Shown here: piece after piece, positions 40,442 to 50,780 of the stretch
Numbering within the stretch: the stretch's first letter is position 1
Layout: the number at the start of each line of letters is the position of its first letter
NCBI GenBank assembly: GCA_024362935.1
Contig: JANCRA010000001.1
Coordinates: forward strand, 60,974,930-61,038,929
Origin: Setophaga petechia
Lineage: Eukaryota > Chordata > Aves > Passeriformes > Parulidae
Direction: 5' to 3'
DNA: 64,000 nucleotides
Program-made: the position numbers and the translations under genes
Notes under the pieces: generated by a model
Database searches by the model: none
The model's input: the letters and a program-made list of their open reading frames with translations, nothing else
What the model was told of the DNA's origin: nothing

Positions 40442-40510
40442 GTTGGTTCGGCTTATCCAGTTCGGTTCGGGTTATCTAGTTCGGTTCGGCTTATCGAGTT
40501 CGGTTCTGCC
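40442..40510 (+). repeat. 19-bp tandem repeat, TTCGGTTCGGCTTATC type
   Basis: Three full units and one partial unit of GTTCGGTTCGGCTTATCCA lie at the left edge of the CpG island. The first lacks one base. Variation sits at two positions (C/G, and the penultimate base C/T/G). Every unit carries two or three CpGs. Confidence 0.88.
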
Positions 40511-40599
40511 GAACGCGCTTCCGTCCCATTCCGTTCAGTTCACCTCGGCTAAACTTGGATCGATTCGGCAAATCCTGGCCAGAGTCGACCCTTCGGGTA

Positions 40600-40686
40600 C
40601 GCTCGGCTGTTATCGGCCGCACTCGGCTGTTCTCGGCCACACTCGGCTGGTGTCGGCTCCACTCGGTCACACTCGGCTCTTCGGCC
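40600..40686 (+). repeat. 20-bp tandem repeat, CACTCGGCTGTTNTCGGCC type
   Basis: Four to five units with a spacing of 20 bp (starts near 40600, 40620, 40640, then a shortened unit at 40660 and one at 40670) end just before the ATG at 40712. The core TCGGCTGTTATCGG resembles TTCGGCTTATC of the block at 40442, so both may derive from one ancestral unit. Arrays like this directly upstream of a start often act as multimerised factor sites; that is inference. Confidence 0.8.
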
Positions 40687-40711
40687 GTACCTGACTCTGC
40701 TCCGCGGTGCG

Positions 40712-40930
40712 ATGGCGGCCGGTGGCAGGGCCCCGCTCCTCGGCCTGAGCCCCGTGAGGGGACAGGGCGCTGGGACAGCCGCCTCAGCCCGGGTCACCCA
40801 GTCCCTGCCCGCCCCTGCGTCCCCCGGAGCGCGCCCTGCAGCGCAGAACGCGGCCTTGGAGCCAGGAGCGGGGACAATGCCCTGGGCTCGGCAGCGGCGC
40901 CGGGAGGCAGCGGGCGGTGCCCTCAGGTGA
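40712..40930 (+). CDS. Possible short ORF or first coding exon in CpG island
   Basis: ATG at 40712 has G at -3 and G at +4, within GCGATGGCGGCC, which matches the core of the YY1 and TISU (short-5'UTR initiator) element. Read unspliced it gives a 72-codon Ala/Gly/Arg/Pro-rich product ending at TGA 40928. Read as spliced, the donor CCTCAG/GTGAGC at 40927 removes that stop. The frame would then continue open through the exon-like segment 44142-44266 and stop near the end of 44780-44869. The composition is what random CpG-island DNA gives, and no domain is visible. It may be only the 5' end of a non-coding RNA. Confidence 0.2.
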   Translation: MAAGGRAPLLGLSPVRGQGAGTAASARVTQSLPAPASPGARPAAQNAALEPGAGTMPWARQRRREAAGGALR

Positions 40931-41081
40931 GCGGGCGGAGGGGAGGGAGCTGTGCCGGGGCACCGGGGCCGGGGGCACCCACAGGGGGACGGGGCCGCTT
41001 TGGGCGCTGCTGCGTGGGACCCGCTGTGGGTGGGACGGGTCTGTCCCGGGCCTTGCGGCTCTCTGGGATCGTGTTCCGTGG

Positions 41082-41125
41082 AATAAAGCTGGGGCTCGTC
41101 CCAGCTGCGGGGACAGCGCTTTATT
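41082..41125. terminator. Opposed poly(A) signals, one per strand
   Basis: AATAAA on + at 41082-41087 and TTTATT (AATAAA on -) at 41120-41125 are the ends of an inverted repeat, AATAAAGC and GCTTTATT, separated by 30 bp. The first could end a short unspliced transcript from the island; the second could end a leftward transcript entering from the right. Both hexamers are exact. Use of either is unproven. Confidence 0.4.
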
Positions 41126-44100
41126 GTGTGAGAAACAAAGTTCACTCTTTAGAATTTTTACACGTTTGTTAAGGGATAAAAGCCAGCGCTGGGGTGCTTG
41201 GCTGTTTGCCAGGAGCACCCGGTTACCTTAAACCGTGTTCTCTATATTCTGTTACATTGCAGTGATGCATGCATATTCATTAGAGTTTATACATATTCAA
41301 ACAGTCCTTTGAGTTTAGATGTTCTTTAGCTTGGTTTTAACCTTTGTGCCATCTTGTGGATTAAACCAATATACTTTATTTCTTACTGTGGTGCCATTCT
41401 GTTTTATTTTCACTCCCTCGTTATTTGATAACGAGGGTCAAAAAATTTTGCCTTTTTTTTTTTTTTTTTTTTGTGCTCTGGTTTCTGTTTCTGTTATCTT
41501 GTGTTTCAGAGAAGATTGCCCCCAAATGTGGGAAATCACCTAATTATCTTACACCATTTTCTGAGTTCCTTACATGTAAAAGCATTTTAGCATTTCACAG
41601 TCTCTATTATGCTACAGTCTAAAATAGTATCTATTACACTGCTGTTTATAAAAGCTGTGCAGTGCCTACGTGAACTGACAGATTATACTGTATCAAGAGC
41701 AGTAGTTACAGATTGTACTCTCTCAGGAGTTTCGTGGTCAATAATACTGTGCCAGAGCTAATACATAGATGGCAAAGGCAATAACTGCATTTGTTATTTA
41801 TAATTCTGGGGTGGGCTGAGCTCTGTTTTCCGGGAAGCAGCGGGATGGGTGTCCCTGTGCCCACGCCCCTGGGTCCCAGAGAGAAGCTGCTCCTGTGGCT
41901 GCAGCTGAGGGGCAATGGGAAACCTGAACAGTCCTGATGGAAACCGATGGAAAACCAGATTTTGTTGGGTTTTGGACTTGCCATTTTCCCCTGCTCCGTG
42001 TGTTTTGCCTTAGGAAACAGGAACTGGGCACCAAGACATTTTGTTACCCTAGAAGGGAGGAGTTTATTTGTATTCATTTCCTGAGCCACTCGGAACGGTT
42101 TGGGTCTCAGTTGGCACCTGAGAGCCTCCTTCTGTGTCCTGGGTGGGGTGGTGGCGATCAAAGGGGTAAAAGTTGGAGCAGGAGGGTGGGCAGAGAGGAG
42201 AGCAGTGGTTCTTTGGGAATTTGCATCTGGAAAGGGCACTCAGTTTCCTGATGGGAGTCCTGGAAGCAGAGCTGAGAGTCCCTGAGCAATGAGGATGGTG
42301 CAGCTGGAGTGCTGAGAGCGCAGAGGCTGCAGTGGGTGTTGTGTGCTCCGTCTCCTGATGTCCCACACCCAGTGCTGGGCTGGCACCAAGGCACCTCCCA
42401 GGCCTGGGCACCCTCAGGGCAGGGGTGGTTTTTAAATGTTTTAAATGCTGCAGCAGCTCCCTCAGATTGGATGGGTGTGAGGATATCCAGCTCTTCCTTA
42501 GGGCTTGGAGCAATGCAAGGGTGCAGAGCTCATGGTCAGTCTTGTTTAAACACTTGTAATAGCAAAATATTTTAAAACAGAGACTTTGAGGAAATAACAT
42601 AGGTGAGTCTGTTGCAACGATAGGTGCAAGCTGTCTTTATTAAAGATCCACACTGCTGGATGTTTTGTCAAACCACTCTGGGCACAGAACGTGTCCCCAG
42701 AGCTTCATTAACCCCTTGTTGTCTGCTGGTGGGGCAGGGTGTGAGCCCAGCCTCGGGGCTGTGTGGCTTATCCTCCCTGGAGCAGGGACACCCCGGGAGG
42801 CTGAGCCACAGAGGTTCAGGTGTTGGAGCAGGTGGGGATCTCTTTCTGCCTGGGAATTGTTGTTGCTGCGTTCCTGTCACAGCTGCAGGGCTCCCTCAGC
42901 CCCTGTGCCCTGCAGCAGCACTTGGAGCTCCTGGGCTGGGCAGGGAGCAGCTCTGGCCTGGGGCTTTCAGTGCCAGCAGTGTCCATTGAAATCCAGCGTT
43001 TGTTTCACTTCCATCAGCCTCTGCTGTGCCACCCTCGGTGCCAGGGCACAGAGCTGTGGGGAGGCTCCATCCCATCTGCACCAAGGGCTGCCAGCGCTTC
43101 CAGCAGCACTGCTGGGGCATCCAGGGCTGCCTTTGGAGCCTGGGCTTCACAGAGGGTTACACACTCTGCCCTTCAGCATCCAGCTGGATCCTACAGCTGG
43201 ATAGTTCAGCTGGCAGGGATTGGAGTCAGCTCTGGGGCCCAAACCAGGGTTTGTCCCACAGAGAGCGACTGAGCTTCCTGAGATAGCACAGAGAGGGTGC
43301 CCTGGCCTTTGGGGCTGATAGTGAGCGCTGCCAGGTGATTGTGATAAGGCTGAACTGGAGCTTTCTTAGAGAAGCCATCAGCTGTAAGGAGAATCTGTGG
43401 AAAACAGGTGGTTGGCACACTAGCTGGTAGCAGGTCCTGGGCTTTTCTTCTTCTTTTCTTTGACCTGTTCTTAAGAGGACCCCAAAACTGCAAAATGGAA
43501 AGGAAGGGGGATGTGGGGGTGAAAGTTGCTTTTCATTTTTTGAAGTGTTGCTGTGGATTTTGGTGTCAAGTGCCACTACCAAAACAGCATTGGAATAACC
43601 AAACTTCAGGGCTCTGCACTTAATTCCTTTAATGTGTTTGTGTGGGTGCAGGAAATGCCAAATCCCAAAGCAATTCCATGTTTGTAACTTCAAGTGCAAC
43701 ATCTTTACAGCCAAGTGCTCAATGTGGGCTTTCCACGTGGATGCAAATGGTCAAAGGCCTTTCTTGTGTCCCAAAAGCAAAAACCCTTTCTCTGTGAGGT
43801 TTTGGAGGGGATTCTCTTTGGGATTTCTTGTGATGCAGCATCCCGGGTGTCCCTTCCTTTGTGCAAAGTCCAATGGTGAAGGATGGAATGGCTGACACAT
43901 GGGGTCTGGGATAAAAATGGTTCTGTTCAAATTGGGCAGAGAATGCAATATGAAAAATGAGCATCCTTTTATTGTCTGAAATAGTCAGGAATAAAAATGC
44001 TGGAAAAGGACACGCTTATGTTTGAATTGTGTCACCTCTCATGGGTAAAACCCCATAGTGAGCAATCAGAGCAGAAATGTGAGAGCTGGGATCCTTTGAC

Positions 44101-44141
44101 TTCCACAGTGGACTTAATTTTCTTTTCCTCCTCTCTTTCAG
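41091..44141. other. Single-copy sequence with hairpin and T-run, no gene recognised
   Basis: A perfect 10-bp stem with a 3-nt loop (CCCTCGTTAT / TTG / ATAACGAGGG) lies at 41415-41437, and a run of 20 T follows at 41453-41472. Elsewhere I see only short frames; the 179-codon frame at 42665-43204 has no motif. If the CpG island at 40.4-41.1 kb starts a spliced transcript, this is its first intron. Confidence 0.45.
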
Positions 44142-44266
44142 GGCAGGAAAAATCTTCAACCTCCTCCCATCTTTGCCAAAAGCTTTGGTGTTTAAGCAGC
44201 CAAAGGCAAGAGGCCTCAGCGCCAGGGCTCTGCACTGGAGGGCTCTGGTCCTGCCCACGCTGTGGG
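44142..44266 (+). other. Exon-like segment 1
   Basis: It is preceded by a long C/T tract ending CTCTCTTTCAG, a strong acceptor, and followed by GTGAGT, a consensus donor. The 125-nt segment is open in the frame that continues from the ATG at 40712 across the donor at 40927. No homology is recognised, and it may be non-coding. Confidence 0.25.
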
Positions 44267-44779
44267 GTGAGTCAGAGGGACACAGGGCTCCTCTTTTCCT
44301 CTCTGCTGGGATTAACTGCCATGGGAATGCCATTTCTGACAGCCCAGCCCCAGCTGTGTCTGCTGGAGAAGGGCAGAGGTGAAGAGACAAATGCCAGAGT
44401 TCCCTGGGGATGATGGAGTTGTGGTGTTGGCCGTGCCCTGAGGGGCAGCTTGGGCATTACCTGTGCACTTGGGGACTGCTCTGGGGACTCAGGAGCTCTC
44501 AGGGCATTCCCAGCTCTTCCAGGGCTGGCAGCTGGTGCAGGGCTGGGTGACAGCCTCTGGCTGGGCTGGGGGCAGGCACCGGCCTGGCACAGATGCAGGG
44601 GCAGGGCTGGGAGGATTTGGGAGCAATGGGAGGAGAATGAGGGATGGTGCTGGGCACAGTGCTCAGCCTGTGCTCGTGTCAGCACAGCCCTGCAGGGCAC
44701 TGGGATCTGGGAACAGCTCCAGCTCTCCTGGTGCCCAGGGATGGGCTCTGAGGGACTGGGTTTACCTGTGGCTTTCCAG

Positions 44780-44869
44780 GTCAGCAGGAACAAGGGGAAT
44801 GTGGTGCCAGAGCTGTGGCCCATCAGGCTGTAATTCCCTGTGGGGAAGCAGAACAGGCTCTGGGCTGAG
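44780..44869 (+). other. Exon-like segment 2
   Basis: Acceptor GGCTTTCCAG and donor GCTGAG/GTGAGT bound 90 nt. In the frame inherited from the preceding exon-like segment it reads open until a TGA almost at the donor, so any product would end here or the RNA is non-coding. Confidence 0.2.
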
Positions 44870-45435
44870 GTGAGTTTCCCACGAGTGCTTAGAAGAGCAA
44901 TCCAGGGAAAAGGGAATTCAGGAATTGCATCTGCTGCTGGGAACATTGCCTTAGGCTTGCTCAGTTTGTGTCTGTGAGAAGTGGGGTTTGGTCTGGAGAG
45001 GTGCTGTTGGGAGCAAAAGGTGGAGTCAATCCTCTCCAGGGATGTGCAGTGAAGGACTGAGTGGGAGGGAAAGGGAGTATTTAGAAATGATATCAGTATT
45101 TCTCCCAAAATTGGGATGGAGCAGTGATGGGGGTGGTTGGGTTTGGTCTGGGCCTTGTTATTCCTTGTGCAATTTTTAAGTTCTGTTACACGATTTACTG
45201 TCCAGTATCCTTCTAACAAAAACTGACAGAAATTTAGGTTTAGGATTAGAATTTAAGTCCATTCACTGCAAAATGTTGCCAAGGCTGGGGGACTGTGATG
45301 ATGGCTGCCCTCAGCAAAGGTCACTTATTAATGCTGTGTCAGATTTCCCTCAGTGCTGGGCAGGAAAGGTGAGGGTTTGGATCAGGAATTCTACAAACAA
45401 GGCCTGTGTGATGGTTGATTTGTTTTGTTTTTCAG

Positions 45436-45513
45436 TGAGCCAGGGCTGGCACAGGGAATCATGCAGGTACTGGTCTGGCAGTGGAGCTGCTGCCCTTTGG
45501 AGCCATTTTAAAG
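45436..45513 (+). other. Exon-like segment 3
   Basis: A T-rich tract ending TTTTTCAG (acceptor) and AAAG/GTATGA (good donor) bound 78 nt. It begins with TGA in one frame, and no coding signal is visible. Confidence 0.2.
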
Positions 45514-45615
45514 GTATGATCATAGAACATTTTGGGGGCTGTTTACACAGTTCTGGGTTTCAGAACTCCTGTCCCCAGCCCGTTGCTAACCCTGAGGCAT
45601 CTGCTCTGGTTTCAG

Positions 45616-45740
45616 GCTGTCCTTGCTGAGCACCCTGGTCCCTGCCATCCCCAAGCCCTGAGACACAGAGGGAGCCCTGTCCCCAGGGGCCTTTGGCGCC
45701 TTGTCAGGAATGTGGCAGCAGCCCCGGGAGCAGGCTGGAG
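45616..45740 (+). other. Exon-like segment 4
   Basis: Acceptor CTGGTTTCAG and donor CTGGAG/GTGAGG bound 125 nt, only 102 nt after the previous exon-like segment. Such short introns occur in compact bird genes. No domain is recognised. Confidence 0.2.
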
Positions 45741-46354
45741 GTGAGGACTGGGTGTGTGAAACTGAGGAGTGCTGATCTGGGGCTGGGGGGAGGGGGAGGA
45801 GTTTCCATCCCCCCTGGAGCTTTCCTGCTGGGATTGGGCAGCGCAGGGAGCAGAATTAATTGTGCCTCTCCCATGGGCATTGCTGGCCTTGGTGTCTGTG
45901 TTGTGCCATCAGACCGTGGCACTTTGCTGCTGTCACTGCCACTGCCACCCCACCTGGGGGCTGTGCCCTCCTGCCAGCCCCACACAGGAGCTCCAGGGGT
46001 GCCTCTGTGCTCGGTTGGGAGCGTTTGCTGGGAATGTGCCTCATCCCTGGGAGTGTCCCTTTGTCCCTGGGCTGCCAGGCAGAGCTTTGGGCTGCTCAGG
46101 CTCAGAGCTGGATTGCCAAAGGCGCTGAGAGGGAGCAGGACAGGGAGGGTGCTCAGAGAGGGGCTGGCAGAGCCCAGCTGGCAGTCTGTGCTGGGTGCTG
46201 CAGGTGGGGCTGTGGGCACTGCAGGGAGTGAGTGTCCCCTTCCCTAATCAGCCCTACAGATCCCAAGGGCTCCTAGAGCAGCATTTTATTCCTTACTTCC
46301 CTTGGTGGAAATTCATTCTCCAAATTGCTATGAGCAATTCTTTGATTTCTCTAG

Positions 46355-46585
46355 GAGAAAAGCTCCCAGCAGAGACAGATTGCAGTGGAGGCCAGAGTTG
46401 TGTTTGGAGCAGGGAGTGCTGAGAGCTGCGTCTGCCTGTGCTGCCACAGCCTGAGCACAGCCACAGGGAACAGCCTGGGAAAAGGGATTGGGGCAATTTC
46501 TGATGCCCCAGTGAGAAGAACACAAACTCACAGCCATTCAGCCTGACAGTCCCCTCCACCGAGAGCTCAGCACACATCCTCAGAG
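46355..46585 (+). other. Exon-like segment 5, strongest splice signals
   Basis: Acceptor TTTGATTTCTCTAG and a perfect consensus donor CAGAG/GTAAGT bound 231 nt. All three frames are closed within the segment (one only close to its end), so it does not behave as an internal coding exon. If real it belongs to a non-coding RNA or a 3'UTR. Confidence 0.3.
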
Positions 46586-46972
46586 GTAAGTCCAGCATCT
46601 GAAGGAAAAAAACACACAGAAGAAAAAGGTGATTTATTTTGCTTTAAAGTTATTTCAAGTTCTTAAAGCTCAACCAACATTTGCTCTTGATTTTGGTTGG
46701 GTGAATAACGAGCAGTGGGCATAGGTGATGCCATTCATGTAGCTGAAAACCTGGTGTGATCTAGAGGGGGTAAAAGAACTGTTTGTGTAGGAAAATGTGA
46801 GGGGATGTCAGGGGGAGTGAGGTGGCATTTTTGAGGGAATTGCTGAGGTCATTGAAGGGAGACCAGCAGACAATTTCCCTGGGAAATCCGAGGCCCCTCA
46901 GGCCCACAGCCAGGACTCTCCAGGGCTAAGGGCTCTGCACTCGAGACTCACTGTGTCCTCCTTCCTTGGCAG

Positions 46973-47127
46973 CAGCCAGCAGGGAAGGGAGAAGAGGATC
47001 CCTGTGGGATGAGACTGGAGAGAGCGAGCAGAGGAGCGGCCTCGGGCTGGAGAAAGGCAAAGGGACCAACATGGTGTCACCAGGGCACCTGTGAGGAACA
47101 GAATGGACACTTGGAGGCCACATGGAG
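46973..47127 (+). other. Exon-like segment 6
   Basis: Acceptor TCCTCCTTCCTTGGCAG and donor GGAG/GTGAGG bound 155 nt. It is purine-rich, with several GAAGG/GGAGA words of the splicing-enhancer type. No coding identity is evident. Confidence 0.22.
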
Positions 47128-49289
47128 GTGAGGAGTGGATGGTTTAGGGCAAAATGTGAGGTAATCTCCAGAGAGATAAGTTGGGGATATTTAGGAGGGA
47201 AAAGCTGAGGTGATGAGTTCACCCACTCTGGCACAAGGTGTGTTTGCACAGGCTGGGGCCAGAGGTGAAGATCAATCCAAAGCCAGCCCTGCTCAGCCTC
47301 TAAATCCCAGGATAAGTTGTACAGGCTGCCCACTGAGGGATTAAAATTACATAAAAATGAAACCAGGAGCATTAATGAGATTCCTTAATGCTTAATAACA
47401 TTAATGCTTAATTAACTTAATACGAATTAATGGAATGCCATTAACTTGTTGTCAGAACTCCTGACAGTTTTGAACTTTGATGACAAGAATGTATTTCTTT
47501 ATTTGGATTCTTCACTGTGTGGGATATGGGGTTTATCTGGATTTTAAAGCCCTCATGGTGGCCCTGACACTGCTCAGGAGCTGGTAGGAAAAGCAGAGTC
47601 AGAGCTCCTGACAGGCACAGGGTGTTTTCCCCCATAGTGGATTGTGGAAGAATTGTCTGGGACCTGGATTGTCCCTCTGGGTGATGCCACTTGCTGTGAT
47701 TTGTATAATTCCATACATTTAATTCCCAAAACTTCCCAGCCCAGGGGTTTGAGCTGACAGGGCAGGACAAAGATGGTTCTCTGTGTGGTGCCCAGATTTG
47801 GGGTTCCCTGTCAGCTTTGCTAGTTCTGGTGAATTGTACCCAGAGCCCCAAATTCCCTGCTCCATTCCCACTGCAGTAACCTCACAGTGCCCCATGGAGT
47901 GTGGGTATTCCCATGCAGAGCTGCTGCCTTGGACAGCAGCTGTGTCAGGAGCCAGCAGAGCTTCCAAGGGAGCTCAGCAGCACAGGGACAAGGACAGGGT
48001 TACATTCCATAGAACTGGCTATTTAGAACCCTCACCCCAATGATGTCCCTGGGGTCACTGGCCAGAGCTGCCTGGAATTGAGCTGATTTCACCCCCCTGA
48101 GCTCCAGGATGGAGAGCATCCAGTTGATGTTTAAAGCAGGAGAAGGCAGTGGCCAGATGTGCTCCCAGCCTGTGCTGAGGCAGCCCCTGTGCCCAGGGGA
48201 TGACATCTCTCCCTGCAGAAGCTCAGCAAACTCCATCCCACTGATTTTCAGGTATCTCTGAGGGCTACTGCCTGGGATTGAATATATGTGGGGGAAGATT
48301 GCCTTGGCTTTAATGCTGCTGATGGATAATGGCCTCAGGCTGGGGAGGAGGGAAGGGACTTGGAGTGGCTGGGACATAGCTGGCAGCCATGTGGGAGCTC
48401 TGAACCGGGAATTGCTGCGTAAGCCCCTCTGCAAATGGCCTGTGCCTCCATTCCCAGGTAATGCCAGCTGCTCCTTGGAGTCCTTCTGGGCTCTTGGTGG
48501 GCTTTGTCTGGGCTGAAGCATTTCCACGTGCCTGGTCAGAGCAGCCCCTGGCCGAGGAGCCACGGTGCAGGCACAGCTCCTCCCCTGCAGATCCCAGACA
48601 CGAGGTGCTGCTGCCTTCCAGGAGCTTCTGGCCTCCTCCTGCCCTGCACTCCCAGCCAGCCGGGACACACTGAGGGAACACCAAGGAGCATCGCTGGCAG
48701 CGAGCAGGAGACACCGAGGCCTCTGGGCCAGAAGAAACAGCCCTGGCCTCAGCAGCCACCATCGTTTTGACCTGGCAACACTCACCTGCAGGAAACGCCC
48801 CCCGCCACTCTCCAGAACTTCAGCCACAGAGCAAAGTAACCCTCAGGACTTGTCTTGTTCACTTCTTCCTGGGGAAACAAAGGGACATTGTGTGAGCACA
48901 TTTACAGCTGCTGGGTAAATCCTGGAAAGGGCAGAAAAATCAGGGTTATGGGGAAGAGTTTGGGCTGACATGCTGAGTGCCAGCCAGTTCTGCCCTACAG
49001 CCATTGCAGCATTAGCAGAAGGGAAGGAGCTGCATTTGTAGAGGAGTTTTCTTACTGGCAGCAGTCATTCCCATTCCACACAGGACCTTTGGAACAACCC
49101 TGGGATTAGCTCAGGTGTTTGGAGCAGGGTGCTGAGAAGGCCAAAATCCCATGTTCGATGCACAGCTGGGCCAGTCACTTCTCAGCATTTGACTCGGTGA
49201 TCCTCGTGACTTTGCAAATAAAGGACAAATTGTTTTCACTGGTTTTTCCCTAGTGTTTCCCTGGGGCTGCAGTCCCACACCAGGCACAG
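47128..49289. other. Single-copy sequence with TTAAT cluster, no gene recognised
   Basis: At 47372-47445 seven TTAAT words and one TTAAC fall within 75 bp at 7-14 bp spacing. The 275-codon minus frame at 48000-48827 overlaps long frames on the other strand and has no motif I can name, so it is not called. CpG content rises only at about 49,290. Confidence 0.45.
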
Positions 49290-50099
49290 TCAGAGCAGGA
49301 GCAGCAACGCCTCGGCCCCAGCGGCTGTCCCAGAGCGGCTGCTCCCGGCCGGGGCGCTGCAGCCCCCGGGGGTGCGGACACGGAGAAGGGGCTGCGGGCG
49401 CTGTAGCTCGTAGGGGAGCGCGGTGCTCGTGGGGTTACCGGGCCGGGGGGGCTGCGGGGCGGCGCCGTGTCCGCCAGAGGGCGCCCCGCGGGGCGGGTGG
49501 GGGCGCTGAGGGACCGGCCGTGCCGATGGGGTCCCGGGGCCGGTGCGGGCGGGCTCCGTGTCCTTCCCGCTTCCAGCCGCGATCCAGAGGCTGCTCCCCG
49601 GAGGCGTCGTCCTCCTGGCGGGCATGGCAGCGGCACAGCACCGGCTCCCTGCCGCTGCAGCCGGAGCATGCCTGGAGCCTCGGCGGGACCCAGCCCCCCA
49701 CCGGCCGCAGCCGCAGCGGCAGCGCCTGTCCCGGAGCGGCTCTTCCCGCCCGCGGCGATGCCGGTCCCGATCCCAGCCCAAATTACCCCTTGATGCTCCA
49801 GCCCCAGCACCCGTGCTCTGCCCGCCGAGGAAGAAGCGGCTCGGCACGGCTCCCACAGGAAATACCAGCGGGACCAGGACCCGAATCCCCAGGCCCAGAT
49901 CCCGATCCCGGGTCCCGCCGGGATCCCGGATCCCGCCCGGATCCCGGGTCCCACCTGAGCGCCTTGGACCCCGCGCAGCACCAACAGTAGCCCCCGACCC
50001 GGATCTCCGCACAGCGCTCCGACCGACGCTCCCACCACAACCCCAGCTGAGCATCCCCCGCAGAAAGCGGGACAGGCGCGGATCCGCCGGGATTTATGG
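49290..50099. promoter_or_regulatory. CpG island, left flank of the inverted repeat
   Basis: Dense CpG and GC-rich sequence begins sharply at about 49,290. It includes a CTCF-like core at 49471-49485 and a degenerate run of GGGATCC/GATCCCG words at about 49,892-49,955. Long frames on both strands (to 326 codons) reflect the rarity of stops in such DNA. No first exon is identifiable here. Confidence 0.6.
49471..49485 (+). promoter_or_regulatory. CTCF-type core, left copy
   Basis: CCGCCAGAGGGCGCC fits the CTCF core consensus. It lies in a 22-nt block (49465-49486) that recurs identically and in the same orientation at 52337-52358, so the two copies bracket the inverted repeat. Binding is inferred from the motif alone. 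Confidence 0.5.
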
Positions 50100-50215
50100 G
50101 CGGGCGGGGGGCGGGGCCTCGGGGGCGGGGTCGGCACAGGTGCGAGGGGCGGGGCCTGCACAGGTGTGGGGGACCCCAGTGCGGCTGCGCGGGGCGGGGC
50201 CTTGGGAGATTTAAG
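50100..50215 (+). promoter_or_regulatory. Left promoter, GC boxes plus TTTAAG
   Basis: At least four GGGGCGGGGC-type GC boxes and two CACAGGTG words precede GAGATTTAAGG (TATA-like, 50209-50215). The last GC box, TGCGCGGGGCGGGGCC, is identical to the one in the right-hand promoter, which points the other way. A start near 50,240 on + would be expected. The block 50121-50156 reappears inverted at 52603-52638 with one mismatch. Confidence 0.55.
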
Positions 50216-50237
50216 GCGCGGGGAGGGCACTGCGGAG

Positions 50238-50780
50238 CCATTTGCTCCTCGGCGCTCGGAGGGGGAGGTTGCTGCCGGCTGGGCATCATCTCTTTTTCTC
50301 TACGCTTCTTTTCTTCGGCGTTTCTTTTCTTTTGTGTTTCTTTTTCTGTATACGTCTCTTTTCCACCCTCCCTTCCTCCCCTCCCCACCCCCTACACCCT
50401 CCCCCCCCCCGCAAACACCCCCCTTCCTCTCTCCCCTAGCCCTCCCCTCCCTCCCCCCCTACGGCCTTCCCCCGCCCCCCCCCGTTCCCCTACCCTACCC
50501 TATTCCTCCATCCTCTTCCTCTTCCTTCCCTCCCCAGCTGGATTCTCCCCTTCTCCCTCTCCCTGCTCCCCACCCGCCCTCAATCCTGCTCCTTCCTCCA
50601 TCCTGCCTTCCCCCCAGCCCCGTCCCCTGCTGCCCTGCACACCCCGACCTCTCCCCACCTTCCCCTCACCTACCCCTCCCCTCCCCTATTCTCGTTCTCC
50701 ATTCCCCGCTCTCCTCCTTCCCTCGCAGCCGCGGGGCTCGGGGTGCTGGGCAATAGTAAAGCCCAGAGGGCCGGAGCCCG
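50238..50780 (+). ncRNA. Left unit of convergent pair, probably decayed transcript
   Basis: Downstream of the left promoter come a GCCATTTGCTC word shared with the right unit, then about 440 bp of almost pure pyrimidine (50,285-50,728) ending CCTTCCCTCGCAG, an excellent splice acceptor. The possible exon starting at 50,729 carries AGTAAA (50755-50760), a known but weaker poly(A) variant. The donor expected near 50,268 reads GAG/GTTGCT, far from consensus, unlike the good donor of the right unit. I infer a copy that has lost efficient splicing. A 374-codon frame running through it is not credible as protein. Confidence 0.25.
50285..50728 (+). other. Polypyrimidine tract, left unit
   Basis: Roughly 440 bp contain almost only C and T on +, ending in the acceptor CTCGCAG. 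Its counterpart in the right unit is 51746-52050, purine-rich on + and so pyrimidine on the sense strand. Tracts of this length can form triplex DNA or R-loops when transcribed; that is general knowledge applied here, not observed. Confidence 0.85.

Larger units (their letters stand above)
40410..41090 (+). promoter_or_regulatory. CpG island, likely promoter
   Basis: CpG density jumps from almost none to many per 100 bp at about 40,420 and falls away after about 41,080. The island holds two blocks of short TCGG-rich tandem repeats, an ATG in a strong context at 40,712, a consensus splice donor (CCTCAG/GTGAGC) at 40,927 on +, and a poly(A) signal at 41,082. Direction + is inferred from the ATG and donor; I see no TATA box. 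In birds an island of this kind usually marks a transcription start. Confidence 0.6.

Noticed and set aside
45514..45540. ATCATAGAACATTTTGGG as an inverted CR1 3' end
   Set aside because: Only partly resembles the conserved terminus, and no CR1 sequence continues beyond it; chance is as likely.
48000..48827. 275-codon minus frame
   Set aside because: Competing frames on + over the same DNA and no recognisable domain; upstream and downstream lack promoter and poly(A) features tied to it.
49250..50230. 326-codon minus frame and several 200-250 codon frames in the same island
   Set aside because: Open on both strands and several frames at once, Arg/Pro/Gly/Ala-rich, no domain. Expected in CpG-island DNA.
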